64,000 nucleotides of DNA from Psychrobacillus insolitus (GCF_003254155.1 NZ_QKZI01000001.1:1364001-1428000); one strand, 5' to 3'; positions 47,701 through 56,722 are shown, counted from the stretch's first letter. A program made the numbers and translations. The notes: generated from the sequence alone by a model not told the origin.

Positions 47701-49218
47701 AACTGTCACTGTTCCTGCATATTTGGAAGCGTAAACTGCTGGTTTGTTCACAAGGTCAAAACTTTCAAGGCCTAATGTTTTAAGTTGGTACACATTATTA
47801 AAGATTGCAGAGATACCTGTAAGATTTACTTTATCGCCTTCACTGAAGTGTTTAATGAATTCACTGTATTCCAAACCTGTGCGGTTGTCATGGCGAACGA
47901 GTACTGTTTCTCCATTTTCTGCTAGTGCTTGGAATTCAAAAGTTCCATATGTGCCACTTTGTGCTAAGTCTGTGATCGTCACATTTTCTAAAGCTACTAG
48001 TTCTCCTTGCGTATCATCATTGACACCTGTTGGAGTTACTACTAGTGCTGTTGGTACTGGATTTCCAGTAGAAATTACTTCTATTTTAGTAGGTTCAATT
48101 TCTATTTCTGAAGAATACGTAATGACTTGTCCAGTTACACGAATTTTGTTTCCTGGTTGCACATTTGCTGAACCTGTGTAAATGTACATTCCTGCAGTGT
48201 CATCTTGCATGTAGAATGCTTGAGTGCCCCATGGTCCTGCTTCTGTTGTAACAATTCCTTCAATTTGAACTGTTTCATTTAGATTAGTACGAGCTTCTAG
48301 GATTGTTTTAGATTCTAGTGCAGTAAGGATGGAATAAGTTATCTCTTTTACTTCACTTGTTTTGCCATCTTTTACTGCAATTGCTTTAATCGTTGTATTA
48401 GCATTAATGATAATTGGTGTTGTAAATGTAGCGCTAGCTGTAGTTGGTTCTGTATTATCTGTTGTATAGTAAATTGTTGCACCTTCAGTTGCTGATGAAA
48501 GTGTCACTTCTGTACCAGATTCAACTGCACCTGCATTTGGTGAAGCACTAACTGTTTGAACTGTTGTTGGCTCTGTTGGATCTACCGGAGTTGAATCTCC
48601 GAATGTGTGTTTGCCAAGGTCTGAAAAAATATTTTTACCTTGATCAGTCCATTCCAATGTTTTTACAAATGCATCATCAACTGTTTTATCTCCTGTTAGA
48701 ACATTACCATTTCTAACTAAGCTAACATCTGCAAGAGCATTTTCTACTGACCCAACTTGTCCAATTGAATCAACAACTACTCCATTTTTCTTAAGTACAA
48801 CTTGATCGTTCCCATTGAAATTGATTACATTTTTCGTAGTATCTAATAAACCATTTACTTCAACTGCTGCAAGAATAGCTGGATCTGCATCTGCACGCGA
48901 TACAACATAAGTTTCACCAGTTGCAAGTGTTCCTACTAAAGGTAAAGATTTATCAGTTGTTGTTGTCCCTACTGTTGCACTACCACTATTATTATAATGT
49001 TCAAGCGTATATTGAGTTAAATCAATTTCAGCTCCTGTACCATTATAAAGTTCAATAGCCTTATTATAAGAAGTACCTTCAATATACTCAGAAATAATTA
49101 AATCAGTTGCATTTGTAGCAGCTGCAACACTTGTTGGCATGGCAGGGATAACTAAACTTACGATTAAACCAGCTGATAAAAAAGCATTTAAAGGCTTCTT
49201 CCAATTCCTTTTACTCAT
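44722..49218 (-). CDS. Giant secreted nuclease: LTD, EEP and endonuclease I domains
   Basis: A 1498-aa exported protein. Signal peptide to about 33; lamin-tail domain (about 37-200, SEYIEGTSYNKAIELYNG); chitobiase-like C-terminal domain (226-296, IYYTTDNTEPTT); OB-fold-like region; a second chitobiase-like domain (about 500-570); a second OB-like domain; an endonuclease/exonuclease/phosphatase domain (about 825-1130; VAAYNVENFST, LVEVQDTDG, VVIGAHLNSKGGD, VVAGDMNDFE, RASDHDPVLVQ); and a C-terminal endonuclease I domain (about 1275-1498; WNREHTWAKSHGN, DIHNLRPTDVQVNNSRGN). Two different DNase chemistries are thus in one chain. It probably digests extracellular DNA. AAGGAG precedes the ATG. It follows the 5'-nucleotidase gene by 83 bp. 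Confidence 0.92.
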   Translation of the reverse strand: MSKRNWKKPLNAFLSAGLIVSLVIPAMPTSVAAATNATDLIISEYIEGTSYNKAIELYNGTGAEIDLTQYTLEHYNNSGSATVGTTTTDKSLPLVGTLATGETYVVSRADADPAILAAVEVNGLLDTTKNVINFNGNDQVVLKKNGVVVDSIGQVGSVENALADVSLVRNGNVLTGDKTVDDAFVKTLEWTDQGKNIFSDLGKHTFGDSTPVDPTEPTTVQTVSASPNAGAVESGTEVTLSSATEGATIYYTTDNTEPTTASATFTTPIIINANTTIKAIAVKDGKTSEVKEITYSILTALESKTILEARTNLNETVQIEGIVTTEAGPWGTQAFYMQDDTAGMYIYTGSANVQPGNKIRVTGQVITYSSEIEIEPTKIEVISTGNPVPTALVVTPTGVNDDTQGELVALENVTITDLAQSGTYGTFEFQALAENGETVLVRHDNRTGLEYSEFIKHFSEGDKVNLTGISAIFNNVYQLKTLGLESFDLVNKPAVYASKYAGTVTVNTKIELASGVENATIYYTLDGSTPTTSSTRYVEPISLTETTTIKAIAVTSETTSEAFSFTYTIVKAEGVTIRDIQGNDHTSSYVGASVKDITGVVTHKIDGTNFVMQDIDNADADNTTSEAIQVNKSTHGVNVGDKVTVAGTVEENGSGTNLTTTRIKATTVAINGTAALPAPLVVGVDVIPPNKIIDNDKLTSFDPLEDGIDFWESVEFMRVSFPNAKVIGTPYSGDIPIVAENTTNNEFNELGGLNIAKDDYNPEKVFLDINNNNYITNSGDYFTGDTVGVISYGNSNFKLLAEESSLPLITRLDRTPDVTTIQPLEDKLTVAAYNVENFSTNTANTSDEKVEKIAKSFVTNMKSPDIITLVEVQDTDGETDSGSSDATGSYERLIAAIIAADGPTYAWTDVAPVNNTNGGAPGANIRVGYLYNPERVSLVEGTKGAATAANTWNESGNLVLNPGVIEPANFTDTRKPVVAEFEFKGERVVVIGAHLNSKGGDEPLFGKNQPPFLGSEAERLGLATTINKFIQDGLAKNPNLNVVVAGDMNDFEFTPVMDTLKGDQLTNMVDLVPAADRFSYFYQGNNQVLDHILVTNNLSDHTSVDMIHINANYLASQGRASDHDPVLVQIDLLAEDEVVTPIEAEKTYNIKKLTTKKLTLSKPSVSITLDDQSVITEGIVFTGAKYAEFLGAGFETTTVTLKPSEADAIIDFKGTNVQKVIIDGTNVKEIKGAENIQVIEYINGVSAETITLTDTKGAPLEGPSFLDENNEELTTYYKDVVGKEGQSLKKALHEIIDDHTELTYSTAWEALRETDEDPNNPNNVILFYSGISRSETLNGGDVGDWNREHTWAKSHGNFGDSTGTGTDIHNLRPTDVQVNNSRGNLDFDYGGSTVTNCSECKKDGDSFEPPTNVKGDVARILFYMATRYEQGDSIDLELNDQVNNGSNPYHGKLSVLLEWNELDPVDEFEQNRNNVIQEWQGNRNPFIDNPQWANAIWN

Positions 49219-49255
49219 TTAAGTAATTCTCCTTTTAGTTTATGAATTTACATAG

Positions 49256-49292
49256 ATAAAGTGCCAGTCACTTGCAAGAGTGACTGGCACCC
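49256..49292 (-). terminator. Hairpin between the 5'-nucleotidase and nuclease genes
   Basis: A perfect 12-bp stem GTGCCAGTCACT / AGTGACTGGCAC with a six-base loop is followed on the minus strand by TTTATC. The weak T run suggests partial termination, which would let some transcripts reach the nuclease gene. Confidence 0.7.
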
Positions 49293-49301
49293 AAATAAAA
49301 T

Positions 49302-52300
49302 TTAAAGTGTAGTTTCGCCGGTTACTGTGATACCGTCCATGTTTAGAACTTCCCCATCAAGGCCTGTTAGATCTAGGTTGCCCTCAACTGTTATGTTTGT
49401 CATAGAGAATGTTTCTGTAGGAGTACCTTTGATGATTAGGTTTCCATTAACTGTTGCATTTTCTAGTTTTGTAGCATCTGTAATGGATACAGTCACGTCG
49501 CCTTCATGAACTTTTGGTGTATCAACTGTTCCTGAGAATGCTTCAGCAGTCATAGGCTCATTTGTTACGACACCTGCTCCAAATTCATATACTGCAACTG
49601 TTCCTGACATTTCGTTTGTAGCAGCTAGTAATGCTTTACCAGTTGGGCTCTTATCAGCAGGGATAAATTGTAATCCTTCTGGAGCTACGTCACCTGCAAC
49701 ATCTGCAGAGAAGTCACGGCTTGAAACGAGTGTTACGAATTCAGGAGCAGTTGGGTTTGAAAGGTCATACACCATGATTCCGCTGAAACGTTCTAGGGCG
49801 ATGAATGCGTAAGTTTTTTCACCAATTTGTCCTGTAACAACTGTTTCAGGCTCTGGACCTTTTGCTTTACTACGAGCATCTACAGTTAATTTATCATTAC
49901 TAATATTGAATTGTTCTGGCATGTTTTCTGCAATGATTGTTTCAAAATCGTTGCCGCTGTCATATACCAATTCCATTGTATCGGCTTTGAAGATAGAGAA
50001 ACTACGTCCACCGTAACCATATAAGGCTTCGTATGAAGTACCATCTGCAGATAATCCATTTTCAATTGTTACTTTGTAGTCTGCTAAAGTAGTTAGATCA
50101 AATGCATCCAACTCATCTTGTGTATAACCTACATAATGTTCTGCTTTTAATTTAACTGCTTTTCCTATTTTAGATAATTTTTTCTCTTCGCTGTATGCAT
50201 CGTAGTCACGAGCATCTCCTTCGTTCGGTGTAACGATGTATGTTTGGTCTGCTACAGAGAATGTATCGATCGCATCCGGCATAAAGAATGAAAGGATTGG
50301 TTGTTTTTCGATCAAAATTTTACCGTCTTCGATTGCATCCAATTCATTTCCTACGACTGAATGATCTTTTACGCCAAGACCTTTCACATCTAGGATTGTT
50401 CCTGTTACTAGATTTACTGTCGCAATTGCGTTATTTTCTTGAAGAGAAACGTAAGCTGTTGTGCTATCCGCAGAAACTGTGATGTATTCTGGTTCTAGTT
50501 GCTCCAGTTTAGTACCTTGAGAATCGACACGCACTTTGCTATCTAACATTTCCTCTGTGAAAGTTAGTGTTTTCACTTCGAATGTTTTTAGGTCAATGAT
50601 TGAAATAGAACCTTCTGGATCTGCAGAATAATCGTCACTTGGTTCGCCTTCATTTGCAACAATTGCTTTTGTTCCATCTGGAGTGAATGTCACCATGTCT
50701 GGTAGTGCTCCAACTTCCACATGTTTCACATATTTACCGTCTTTTGTAGCAAATACGATGTGTCCGTTATCTGTTTTCGGGTCATTTACTGCTGTGATTG
50801 CGATTAAATCTTCTGTTGGGTGTGATGCGATACTTGTAATATCCTTCACTCCAGTAATTCCATAATCCGCTAAAACTACGCGTTTTTCAGAATCAACTGC
50901 CGTGAATTTACCTGATTCTAACCCAGCGAATGATAGGATATCATAACCGCCAACTGCTCCATTTGTTACAAATGCAAGTTTACGTTCTGTATCATAAGCC
51001 AAGATTTCAGTTCCAGTTTCACCTTGTCCACTGTCGTAACGTCCAATTTGAGAAACTGATAGATTCTCAGGGTTCAAGTTAACGAGTGGTGGCTCTGTTG
51101 TTGTTACTGATGCTGGAGTTGTTCCAGGATCGATTACTGGTTCTTTTGGAGCGTTAACGTCTACGATACGTCCTTCTATTTCAGTAGGAATTGCTGTTAA
51201 AGTTTTCAAATGTTCTGCAAGGTTTTCCCAATCGGAAAGTCCAAGATCTGTTACGCGGCCTTCTACATAAGCGTTAGCTAATACCGTATAGCCATCTCCA
51301 CCTTTTGCAGTGAATGCGTTTGTTGCTACTGTGTATGTTTTAGTGTCTTCGATTGCAGTGTACGTGCCGTCTGCGTTTTTATATGAAATCGATACTACGC
51401 GTTCGCCAACTGGTTTAGATGAATCATATTCTACTTTTGCACCAGCTACGTGTAGGAACCCGCCGCTTTCACCTGGTAAAGATTTAAAGCTTATTTCAAA
51501 AGCTGCCTTTAACTCTGAACCTGTAACGTCCATTGTTGCTAAAGTATTAGCAAATGGTAGTACCGTCATAACTTCGCCTACCGTGATAGGACCTGCATCA
51601 ATTGCTGCACGGATTCCTCCACCGTTTTGGAATGCCATGATTACTTCTTTTTCAGATACTGATTTCGCTTTTGCAAGCATACCGTCCGTGATTAAGTTCC
51701 CAAGAATTGTTTCATTTTTACGGACACTTTCACCAGTTGTATTACCTACATCACCAGTACGAGGGTTTGTTAATGCAACTTCCGCTTCTACTCCAATTTC
51801 TGTTAAAGAAGTAGCTTCTACTTTTTCTTTATATGGTGCTGATAAAGTTACAGCTTCCGGATCTGGAACTTGTTTGTCAATCTTTATGAGTTCTCCTGCA
51901 TGTCCTACAATATTTCCTTTATTATCAAACTCAACATCTAGTAAACCTAAGTTACTATTAGCATTTCCAGTTTGTACGATTAATGTAGGTGTACCCTCTG
52001 CATCTATTACTTTAGGTTCATTTAATGCTGTATGACTATGCCCACCAACGATTACGTCAATGCCTTCAACCTCAGCAGCCAATTTTAAGTCATTGTCAAT
52101 TGCTTCATTATCATCATAACCAATATGTGTAATCGCGATAATCTTGTCTACTTTTTGGCCTTCAAATGCTTTTACTGCTTTTTCAGCTTCTACTTTATAG
52201 TCTTCAAATATAATTTCTCCTGGACTTGAAAGGGATGCAGTCTCAGCAGTTGTTAGTCCGAATATACCAACTTTTTCTCCATCAATTTTTTTTATAATTC

Positions 52301-53117
52301 CTTGATAGATTTTTCCTTCTTCTGGTTTACTTGATATTACATCGCTAAATAACCCTGTAAACTTATCGTCTTTTGAGAAATCTACGTTAGCAGATACAAA
52401 TGGGAAATTAGCTGCTTCCACAAAGTCTTTTAGCGCTTGAAGGCCTTCAGGGGAAGAACCAAGATCAAACTCATGATTACCAAATGTCATTGCATCGTAT
52501 TTCATTAAGTTCATGAATTCTAAATCTGCTAATCCTTTATACTCATTAAAATATAATGTTCCGGACATTACATCCCCAGCATCTAATAACAATGCATCTG
52601 GTTTTTCTGCTCTTACTTCTTTCACAGCTGTTACACGTTTCGCCACATTGTCTAGGCTAGCATGTGTATCATTAGTATGCATGATAGATAGATTGAAATT
52701 CCTTTTGGCAGGTGGATTTGGTTTTCCACCGACATTTTCAACATTGTTTTTTACTTGATCATAGTTTTTGATAATATCTTTTAAATCTTTGCCATTTGGA
52801 AGGATACTGTTCGAAATTCTTGAGTTAGATGCTAGTGTGACAATTGTATCCACTGAACCTATGTTTAAATTACTAATGTTTGCATCTACCGGCTTAAATA
52901 ATCCATCAGCATGTCCTGTAATAACACCTCTAGCTGTTAAATCTTCTACAGCATTATAAAAATGATGTGTTGTTTTTACATCTGGAAAAGAAATACTTGC
53001 TGCTTCCGCTAGACTTTCATTTGCTGGAGCTACTGCAACAATTGATCCAGTAACAATAACAGCTGCCAATAAAGTCTTATATGATCTTTGTCTTTGCTTT
53101 TTTTTACTAATACTCAT
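49302..53117 (-). CDS. Giant secreted 5'-nucleotidase with SLH and choice-of-anchor I domains
   Basis: A 1271-aa exported protein. Signal peptide to about 40; one SLH repeat (about 43-90, FPDVKTTHHFYNAVEDL then GVITGHADGLFKP) lacking the usual TRAE element; metallophosphatase (about 138-400; IMHTNDTHASLD, LDAGDVMSG, GNHEFDLGS, VGGHSHT); 5'-nucleotidase C domain (about 440-640; NGGGIRAAIDAGPI, GGDGYTV); a long beta-propeller-like choice-of-anchor I domain (about 690-1190); and a short beta-helical tail. It would release phosphate and nucleosides outside the cell and complements the adjacent DNase. AGGAGG precedes the ATG. Confidence 0.92.
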   Translation of the reverse strand: MSISKKKQRQRSYKTLLAAVIVTGSIVAVAPANESLAEAASISFPDVKTTHHFYNAVEDLTARGVITGHADGLFKPVDANISNLNIGSVDTIVTLASNSRISNSILPNGKDLKDIIKNYDQVKNNVENVGGKPNPPAKRNFNLSIMHTNDTHASLDNVAKRVTAVKEVRAEKPDALLLDAGDVMSGTLYFNEYKGLADLEFMNLMKYDAMTFGNHEFDLGSSPEGLQALKDFVEAANFPFVSANVDFSKDDKFTGLFSDVISSKPEEGKIYQGIIKKIDGEKVGIFGLTTAETASLSSPGEIIFEDYKVEAEKAVKAFEGQKVDKIIAITHIGYDDNEAIDNDLKLAAEVEGIDVIVGGHSHTALNEPKVIDAEGTPTLIVQTGNANSNLGLLDVEFDNKGNIVGHAGELIKIDKQVPDPEAVTLSAPYKEKVEATSLTEIGVEAEVALTNPRTGDVGNTTGESVRKNETILGNLITDGMLAKAKSVSEKEVIMAFQNGGGIRAAIDAGPITVGEVMTVLPFANTLATMDVTGSELKAAFEISFKSLPGESGGFLHVAGAKVEYDSSKPVGERVVSISYKNADGTYTAIEDTKTYTVATNAFTAKGGDGYTVLANAYVEGRVTDLGLSDWENLAEHLKTLTAIPTEIEGRIVDVNAPKEPVIDPGTTPASVTTTEPPLVNLNPENLSVSQIGRYDSGQGETGTEILAYDTERKLAFVTNGAVGGYDILSFAGLESGKFTAVDSEKRVVLADYGITGVKDITSIASHPTEDLIAITAVNDPKTDNGHIVFATKDGKYVKHVEVGALPDMVTFTPDGTKAIVANEGEPSDDYSADPEGSISIIDLKTFEVKTLTFTEEMLDSKVRVDSQGTKLEQLEPEYITVSADSTTAYVSLQENNAIATVNLVTGTILDVKGLGVKDHSVVGNELDAIEDGKILIEKQPILSFFMPDAIDTFSVADQTYIVTPNEGDARDYDAYSEEKKLSKIGKAVKLKAEHYVGYTQDELDAFDLTTLADYKVTIENGLSADGTSYEALYGYGGRSFSIFKADTMELVYDSGNDFETIIAENMPEQFNISNDKLTVDARSKAKGPEPETVVTGQIGEKTYAFIALERFSGIMVYDLSNPTAPEFVTLVSSRDFSADVAGDVAPEGLQFIPADKSPTGKALLAATNEMSGTVAVYEFGAGVVTNEPMTAEAFSGTVDTPKVHEGDVTVSITDATKLENATVNGNLIIKGTPTETFSMTNITVEGNLDLTGLDGEVLNMDGITVTGETTL

Positions 53118-53174
53118 TTCCTAGCCTCCTAAAACTATTTTGTTTTCATAGAACAAATTAACATAGATTTAGTT

Positions 53175-53198
53175 AATATCTCCATAAATGGAGATATT
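53175..53198. promoter_or_regulatory. Perfect palindrome upstream of the 5'-nucleotidase gene
   Basis: AATATCTCCAT-AA-ATGGAGATATT is an 11-bp perfect inverted repeat, 58 bp before the start codon. It is not followed by a T run, so an operator is more likely than a terminator. A nearby TTAAC direct-repeat-like stretch might be a PhoP site, but this is weak. Confidence 0.5.
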
Positions 53199-53245
53199 CT
53201 TAATATAATTTACTAATATTTAATAATTAGAATATAAATAGATTA

Positions 53246-53290
53246 ATAAAAAGTGCACAACCCCTAATTAATTAGGAGTTGTGCACTTTA
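53246..53290 (-). terminator. Terminator after the broken gene at 53.3 kb
   Basis: AAAGTGCACAACTCCTAATT pairs almost perfectly with the following AATTAGGGGTTGTGCACTTT and runs into TTTATT on the minus strand. Confidence 0.85.
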
Positions 53291-53722
53291 TTAATATACT
53301 ACTAATTTATTCATTTTAGTTTCAAGTAATTTACCATACTTATCATATATTTGAATTTTCACATTAGATCCACTAATTTTTTCTGATGTATTCAAACTAA
53401 ACTGATTATCTCCTTCATAATGTGCGTTTATATCATTGACTGTATCGATATGAACATCACGACTAACACCTACCATTATAACGTGTGAGTCTAACATTTC
53501 AAAATATCCTATACTAACATTTGAAATATAGTCTTGTTCAACGACGTTCACTATTACGCTTACCTTAAATCCTGTATCTCCAATAGTACCTTTTCCTTCT
53601 GTTTTACCTATTTACATCTCCTATTGGCATCTTACCATCGAATTTTCCCGGTAAAAGACTGATCAAAATATCAGCATTACTTTCTCCTTTTGCTAAAAGA
53701 AAATCTATTGTCAAATTAACTT
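53291..53722 (-). pseudogene. Frameshifted fragment of a secreted beta-rich protein
   Basis: The intact 3' part (from GTG 53551) encodes 86 aa with Ig-like beta pattern (NVKIQIYDKYGKLLETKMN). The same frame extends upstream to about 53614 (GKTEGKGTIGDTGFKVSV). Just before, another frame reads NLTIDFLLAKGESNADIL then LLPGKFDGKMPIGDVN and stops at 53611. Joining the two by a single-base shift gives a continuous protein, so this is a decayed gene lacking its 5' end. The family is not recognised. Confidence 0.55.
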
Positions 53723-53817
53723 AATATCCTAATTTGAAAACAGCAGAAAACTATACAGCTAAATATCATGGTGTGTAGCCTAAACTTAGCTTTTTATTTT
53801 TGTTTCTGTAAGTAAAA

Positions 53818-54291
53818 TTAGCCAATAAACGTGCCATAACCAAAGTAAACAGTTAGAAGCGATAATATTCCAAACACTACATCTTCTACTTTTCCACCGG
53901 TTCTAGTTGTAATCGGAAAACGAACAGTTATTTTTAGCGGAAATAACAATTTAATGCCATTTTTTGTCGCCATATCAAGTACATAATGGCTCGCCATTCC
54001 TACTAAAATTCCTGCAGTGATGGATTCGTTTGGTACATATGTATTCATCAGTACTGCCATTAGGAATAAAAACAGTAAACTATGTGTGAATGATCGATGG
54101 CCAAATAATGTATTAACAATTTTCGATGTAATCTTAAACGTGCGACCAATTTTACTGCCCCCGTGACAAATGTCAGGAAGCAATGCCCCTACGACACCAG
54201 CTCCTACTAAAATGACCGGATCGTAATTTGAAACTTGTGCAAAAGCAAGACTTGCCGCGATGCCGCCAATGATGTGTGTGTTCCCTGTCAT
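53818..54291 (-). CDS. ydjM: YdjM-type membrane metal-dependent hydrolase
   Basis: A 157-aa DUF457/YdjM family membrane protein. Metal-binding-like motifs typical of the family are present: THIIGGIAAS, LLPDICHGGSKIGR, FGHRSFTHSLLF and GMASHYVLDMAT. There are about four hydrophobic segments. In E. coli ydjM is LexA-controlled; the Bacillus homologue has no defined role. AAGGAG precedes the ATG. It is monocistronic. Confidence 0.9.
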   Translation of the reverse strand: MTGNTHIIGGIAASLAFAQVSNYDPVILVGAGVVGALLPDICHGGSKIGRTFKITSKIVNTLFGHRSFTHSLLFLFLMAVLMNTYVPNESITAGILVGMASHYVLDMATKNGIKLLFPLKITVRFPITTRTGGKVEDVVFGILSLLTVYFGYGTFIG

Positions 54292-54777
54292 GCTTATCTA
54301 TTCTCCTTATTGCCAATTTTTCTCCGTGATACATTACATTACTCGGACCTATTCTACTTTACACTAATTTAATGAATGATTGAATGGACATTGAAAAATA
54401 AATACAAGTGTTCTCATTTACTGAGATTAGAGTTCTGTTACAGAAATGAAAAAGGACATTCCAATACAGTAATTTATTTCCTAGGAAATAAAACAACAAA
54501 ATACGCCATAAATTAATGCTATGCAAACATCCAAAATTTCCAAGCATAAGAATATATCCTCTAATAGTTCTAAAGAAACTGATACAAAAGCCTGTTAAGA
54601 GTTTAAAATGCCTGATGTCTATTACTATCAGTTAATGTCGAAGGATTTTTGTTTATAAAAAGGACACTTTATAGTATATTTGTAATACTTATAAAATTCC
54701 AAAAATTAAATCAAGTAAATGACCTAGGACAAATAATTAATACAACTATAAAATCTAACTAGAATTGAGGTAAATCC
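54292..54777. other. 485-bp gap without a supported gene
   Basis: AT-rich. An open frame at 54359-54547 on the minus strand lacks a ribosome site and has unusual composition, so it is not called. The right end should hold the promoter of the membrane protein at 54778. Confidence 0.4.
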
Positions 54778-56043
54778 ATGAAGGATGAACGTAGTAGTTT
54801 ACACCAAGTATTCATTATACTATTTGCCACTTACGCCATTAGCAATATCATTCACTATTTCTTTGAAGAGTTTTCTCTAGTTCCTCTTTTTATTGGAACT
54901 GCAGTCGTTATTAGTGTCTGTTGTTATGTTGGCAAATCTACTATTGTCAATATCGTTCTTAACTTAGCAATAGCTTTGCAAATGACAAGCGTACTAAGCT
55001 TCCTTTTATCTAATTTTATGCAACTACAACCATTATTAGCCTTAAGCGCAGTTGCGATTTCTTTATTTTTGTTATTATCGTTTTTGCCATTATTATTTGC
55101 AGACGAAGATTATTTATCTACTATATCAGACAGTTTACTTGCAGCCTCGGCACCTACTACTATGTTATTGCTGATGAAAAATCATGAATTACTGGATATC
55201 CTTCTATTAATCTATCCGGTCATCGTATCCTGTTTATATGTAATCTTGAGCAGCAAAGTAGAAGATGGATTTTCTATTCTTATTAGCAATACCATTTCAT
55301 CCTTAGGTATTGCTTCCTTGCTGACAGTTTTTACGAGCAATATGAGCATTTTTTCTACCTTCAGTTTATATGACATGGTCCTAGCGGTTACTTGGTTATC
55401 TACTATTGTCATGGCGTTTCTATTTAATAATGACCCTAAACAATTGTTCCAGTTATGTTACCAGCGTTTCCTAGAAGAAAAAGAGACAATCCAGAAAGAT
55501 ATCGCTACGCTAAAACAACAGGTTACGAATGCTGATCAATTAAGTGATGAAGATTTATTCCATATCATCAATCCGTTAAAAAGCATTCATATGGAAAAAG
55601 TTATTACGAAAGTATTGCCTAGTAGCGTTACTAGATATAACTTACAAGGAAAATGTAGGGAAAAGAATGCCACAACATGGTTATTAGTTTTTAGTGCATA
55701 TCTTGTATATTTGGGTTTCTCCCTATACCTATCCAATGCATATGATGTGAGTTCTCTTTTACTACTCCTATTCGGAATCATTTATTGCATCATTACGCCT
55801 ATTATAATTAGCAGATATCTATATAAAAAATTGATAGATCACGTGAATACAGCAATTGTTATTCCATTTAATAGGCTGAATGATGAAAGAAATACACTTG
55901 TTAAAAGTATAAAGGTTATTCTTCAAGAGCGAGGTTTTACTTATTTAACGCAAGAAGACTTTGAAAATGTGTATTTCAATATGAAAGAAATACCTCAAAC
56001 TAGTTTAGATAGTCCAAGTGATTTTAATGCACAAAATGTATAA
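54778..56043 (+). CDS. Polytopic membrane protein of unknown function
   Basis: A 421-aa protein with about seven hydrophobic segments in the first 230 residues, a cytoplasmic helical, charged stretch (about 232-300, RFLEEKETIQKDIATLKQQ), two more hydrophobic segments (about 305-350) and a soluble C-terminal tail. No conserved enzymatic motif was recognised. TTGAGGT lies eight bases before the ATG. It stands alone and is convergent with the aromatic-degradation operon. Confidence 0.8.
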   Translation: MKDERSSLHQVFIILFATYAISNIIHYFFEEFSLVPLFIGTAVVISVCCYVGKSTIVNIVLNLAIALQMTSVLSFLLSNFMQLQPLLALSAVAISLFLLLSFLPLLFADEDYLSTISDSLLAASAPTTMLLLMKNHELLDILLLIYPVIVSCLYVILSSKVEDGFSILISNTISSLGIASLLTVFTSNMSIFSTFSLYDMVLAVTWLSTIVMAFLFNNDPKQLFQLCYQRFLEEKETIQKDIATLKQQVTNADQLSDEDLFHIINPLKSIHMEKVITKVLPSSVTRYNLQGKCREKNATTWLLVFSAYLVYLGFSLYLSNAYDVSSLLLLLFGIIYCIITPIIISRYLYKKLIDHVNTAIVIPFNRLNDERNTLVKSIKVILQERGFTYLTQEDFENVYFNMKEIPQTSLDSPSDFNAQNV

Positions 56044-56235
56044 ATTTCCTGCACTAAAAACGCTAAAGTGGTCTTTTTCAATATGAGTGTTTCAGTTCAC
56101 TTTGGACAAAACTTATTGTAATAGGATAAACGAGAAAGACAGAGATAAGCTACTCGATTACTAAAAAAGTTCTTTGTCAAATGACGTTGGGGAAGTATTT
56201 TAGTGGGCTATAATTGATTTATTTATTTATCGTGG

Positions 56236-56284
56236 GACTGTCCAGAAAGTCAGTAAAACTGATTTTTTAAGGCAGTCTTTTTTA
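56236..56284 (+). terminator. Possible terminator of the membrane protein gene
   Basis: GACTGTC pairs with GGCAGTC around an inner TCAGT/ACTGA stem, followed by TTTTTT. It lies 190 bp after the stop codon, so it may instead be part of a repeated intergenic sequence. Confidence 0.5.
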
Positions 56285-56434
56285 TGTAGTTTTCTTCAAA
56301 AGTAATGTTTGAGTCTTGAATATAGATTAAAGATTTAAGACTATGAGAATGTAACAAGTGAGTTTCCTTCTGGATGATGGTTTTGGTCGACTTTTATTCT
56401 ACAGGGGATGTCACTTTTTTCCTATATTCACTTA

Positions 56435-56567
56435 GCTGATTTTCGTTACGAGTGGCGACTCCAGTGGGATTAGCGTGACAGGTGAGACCCCACAGGAGCG
56501 CGGTTTTCGCGACGAGGAGGCTCACCGCACGCCCCACGGAAAGCGTCCACTCGCAACGAAAATCAGC
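56435..56567. repeat. 133-bp palindromic element
   Basis: GCTGATTTTCGTT at the left pairs with AACGAAAATCAGC at the right, extended by CGAGTGG/CCACTCG. The inside holds GTGAG/CTCAC and a GCGC/GCGA apex with GAGGAGGCTCAC. It is GC-rich compared with its surroundings and folds as one long hairpin on either strand. It has the look of the palindromic repeats found many times in Bacillaceae genomes. Confidence 0.88.
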
Positions 56568-56617
56568 GCGGATCAGGATTTTTTAACTTCATAGGTATTT
56601 ATAAAAAATGACATTAG

Positions 56618-56665
56618 TAAAATCCCATCCCTTTCTCTTGTTTGATAGAGAAGGGGGATTTTATT
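56618..56665. terminator. Bidirectional terminator between convergent genes
   Basis: AAAATCCC and GGGATTTT, with an inner CCTTCTCT/AGAGAAAGG stem. T runs are present on both sides. It probably ends the aromatic operon on the minus strand. Confidence 0.7.
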
Positions 56666-56722
56666 TCACCAACGTCATATATTGTCTAAAGCGATCTAAA
56701 AAAATCACACATGCTATGTCGA

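Noticed and set aside
46949-52035. Plus-strand frames inside the two giant exoenzyme genes
   Set aside because: Shadows of Thr/Val/Ser-rich coding sequence on the other strand.
53830-54280. YdjM Asp-to-Cys change in the PDIxH motif as a lost active site
   Set aside because: PDICH is, as far as I recall, the normal form in Bacillus YdjM, so it is not unusual.
54359-54547. 62-aa minus-strand frame
   Set aside because: No ribosome site; AT-rich chance frame.
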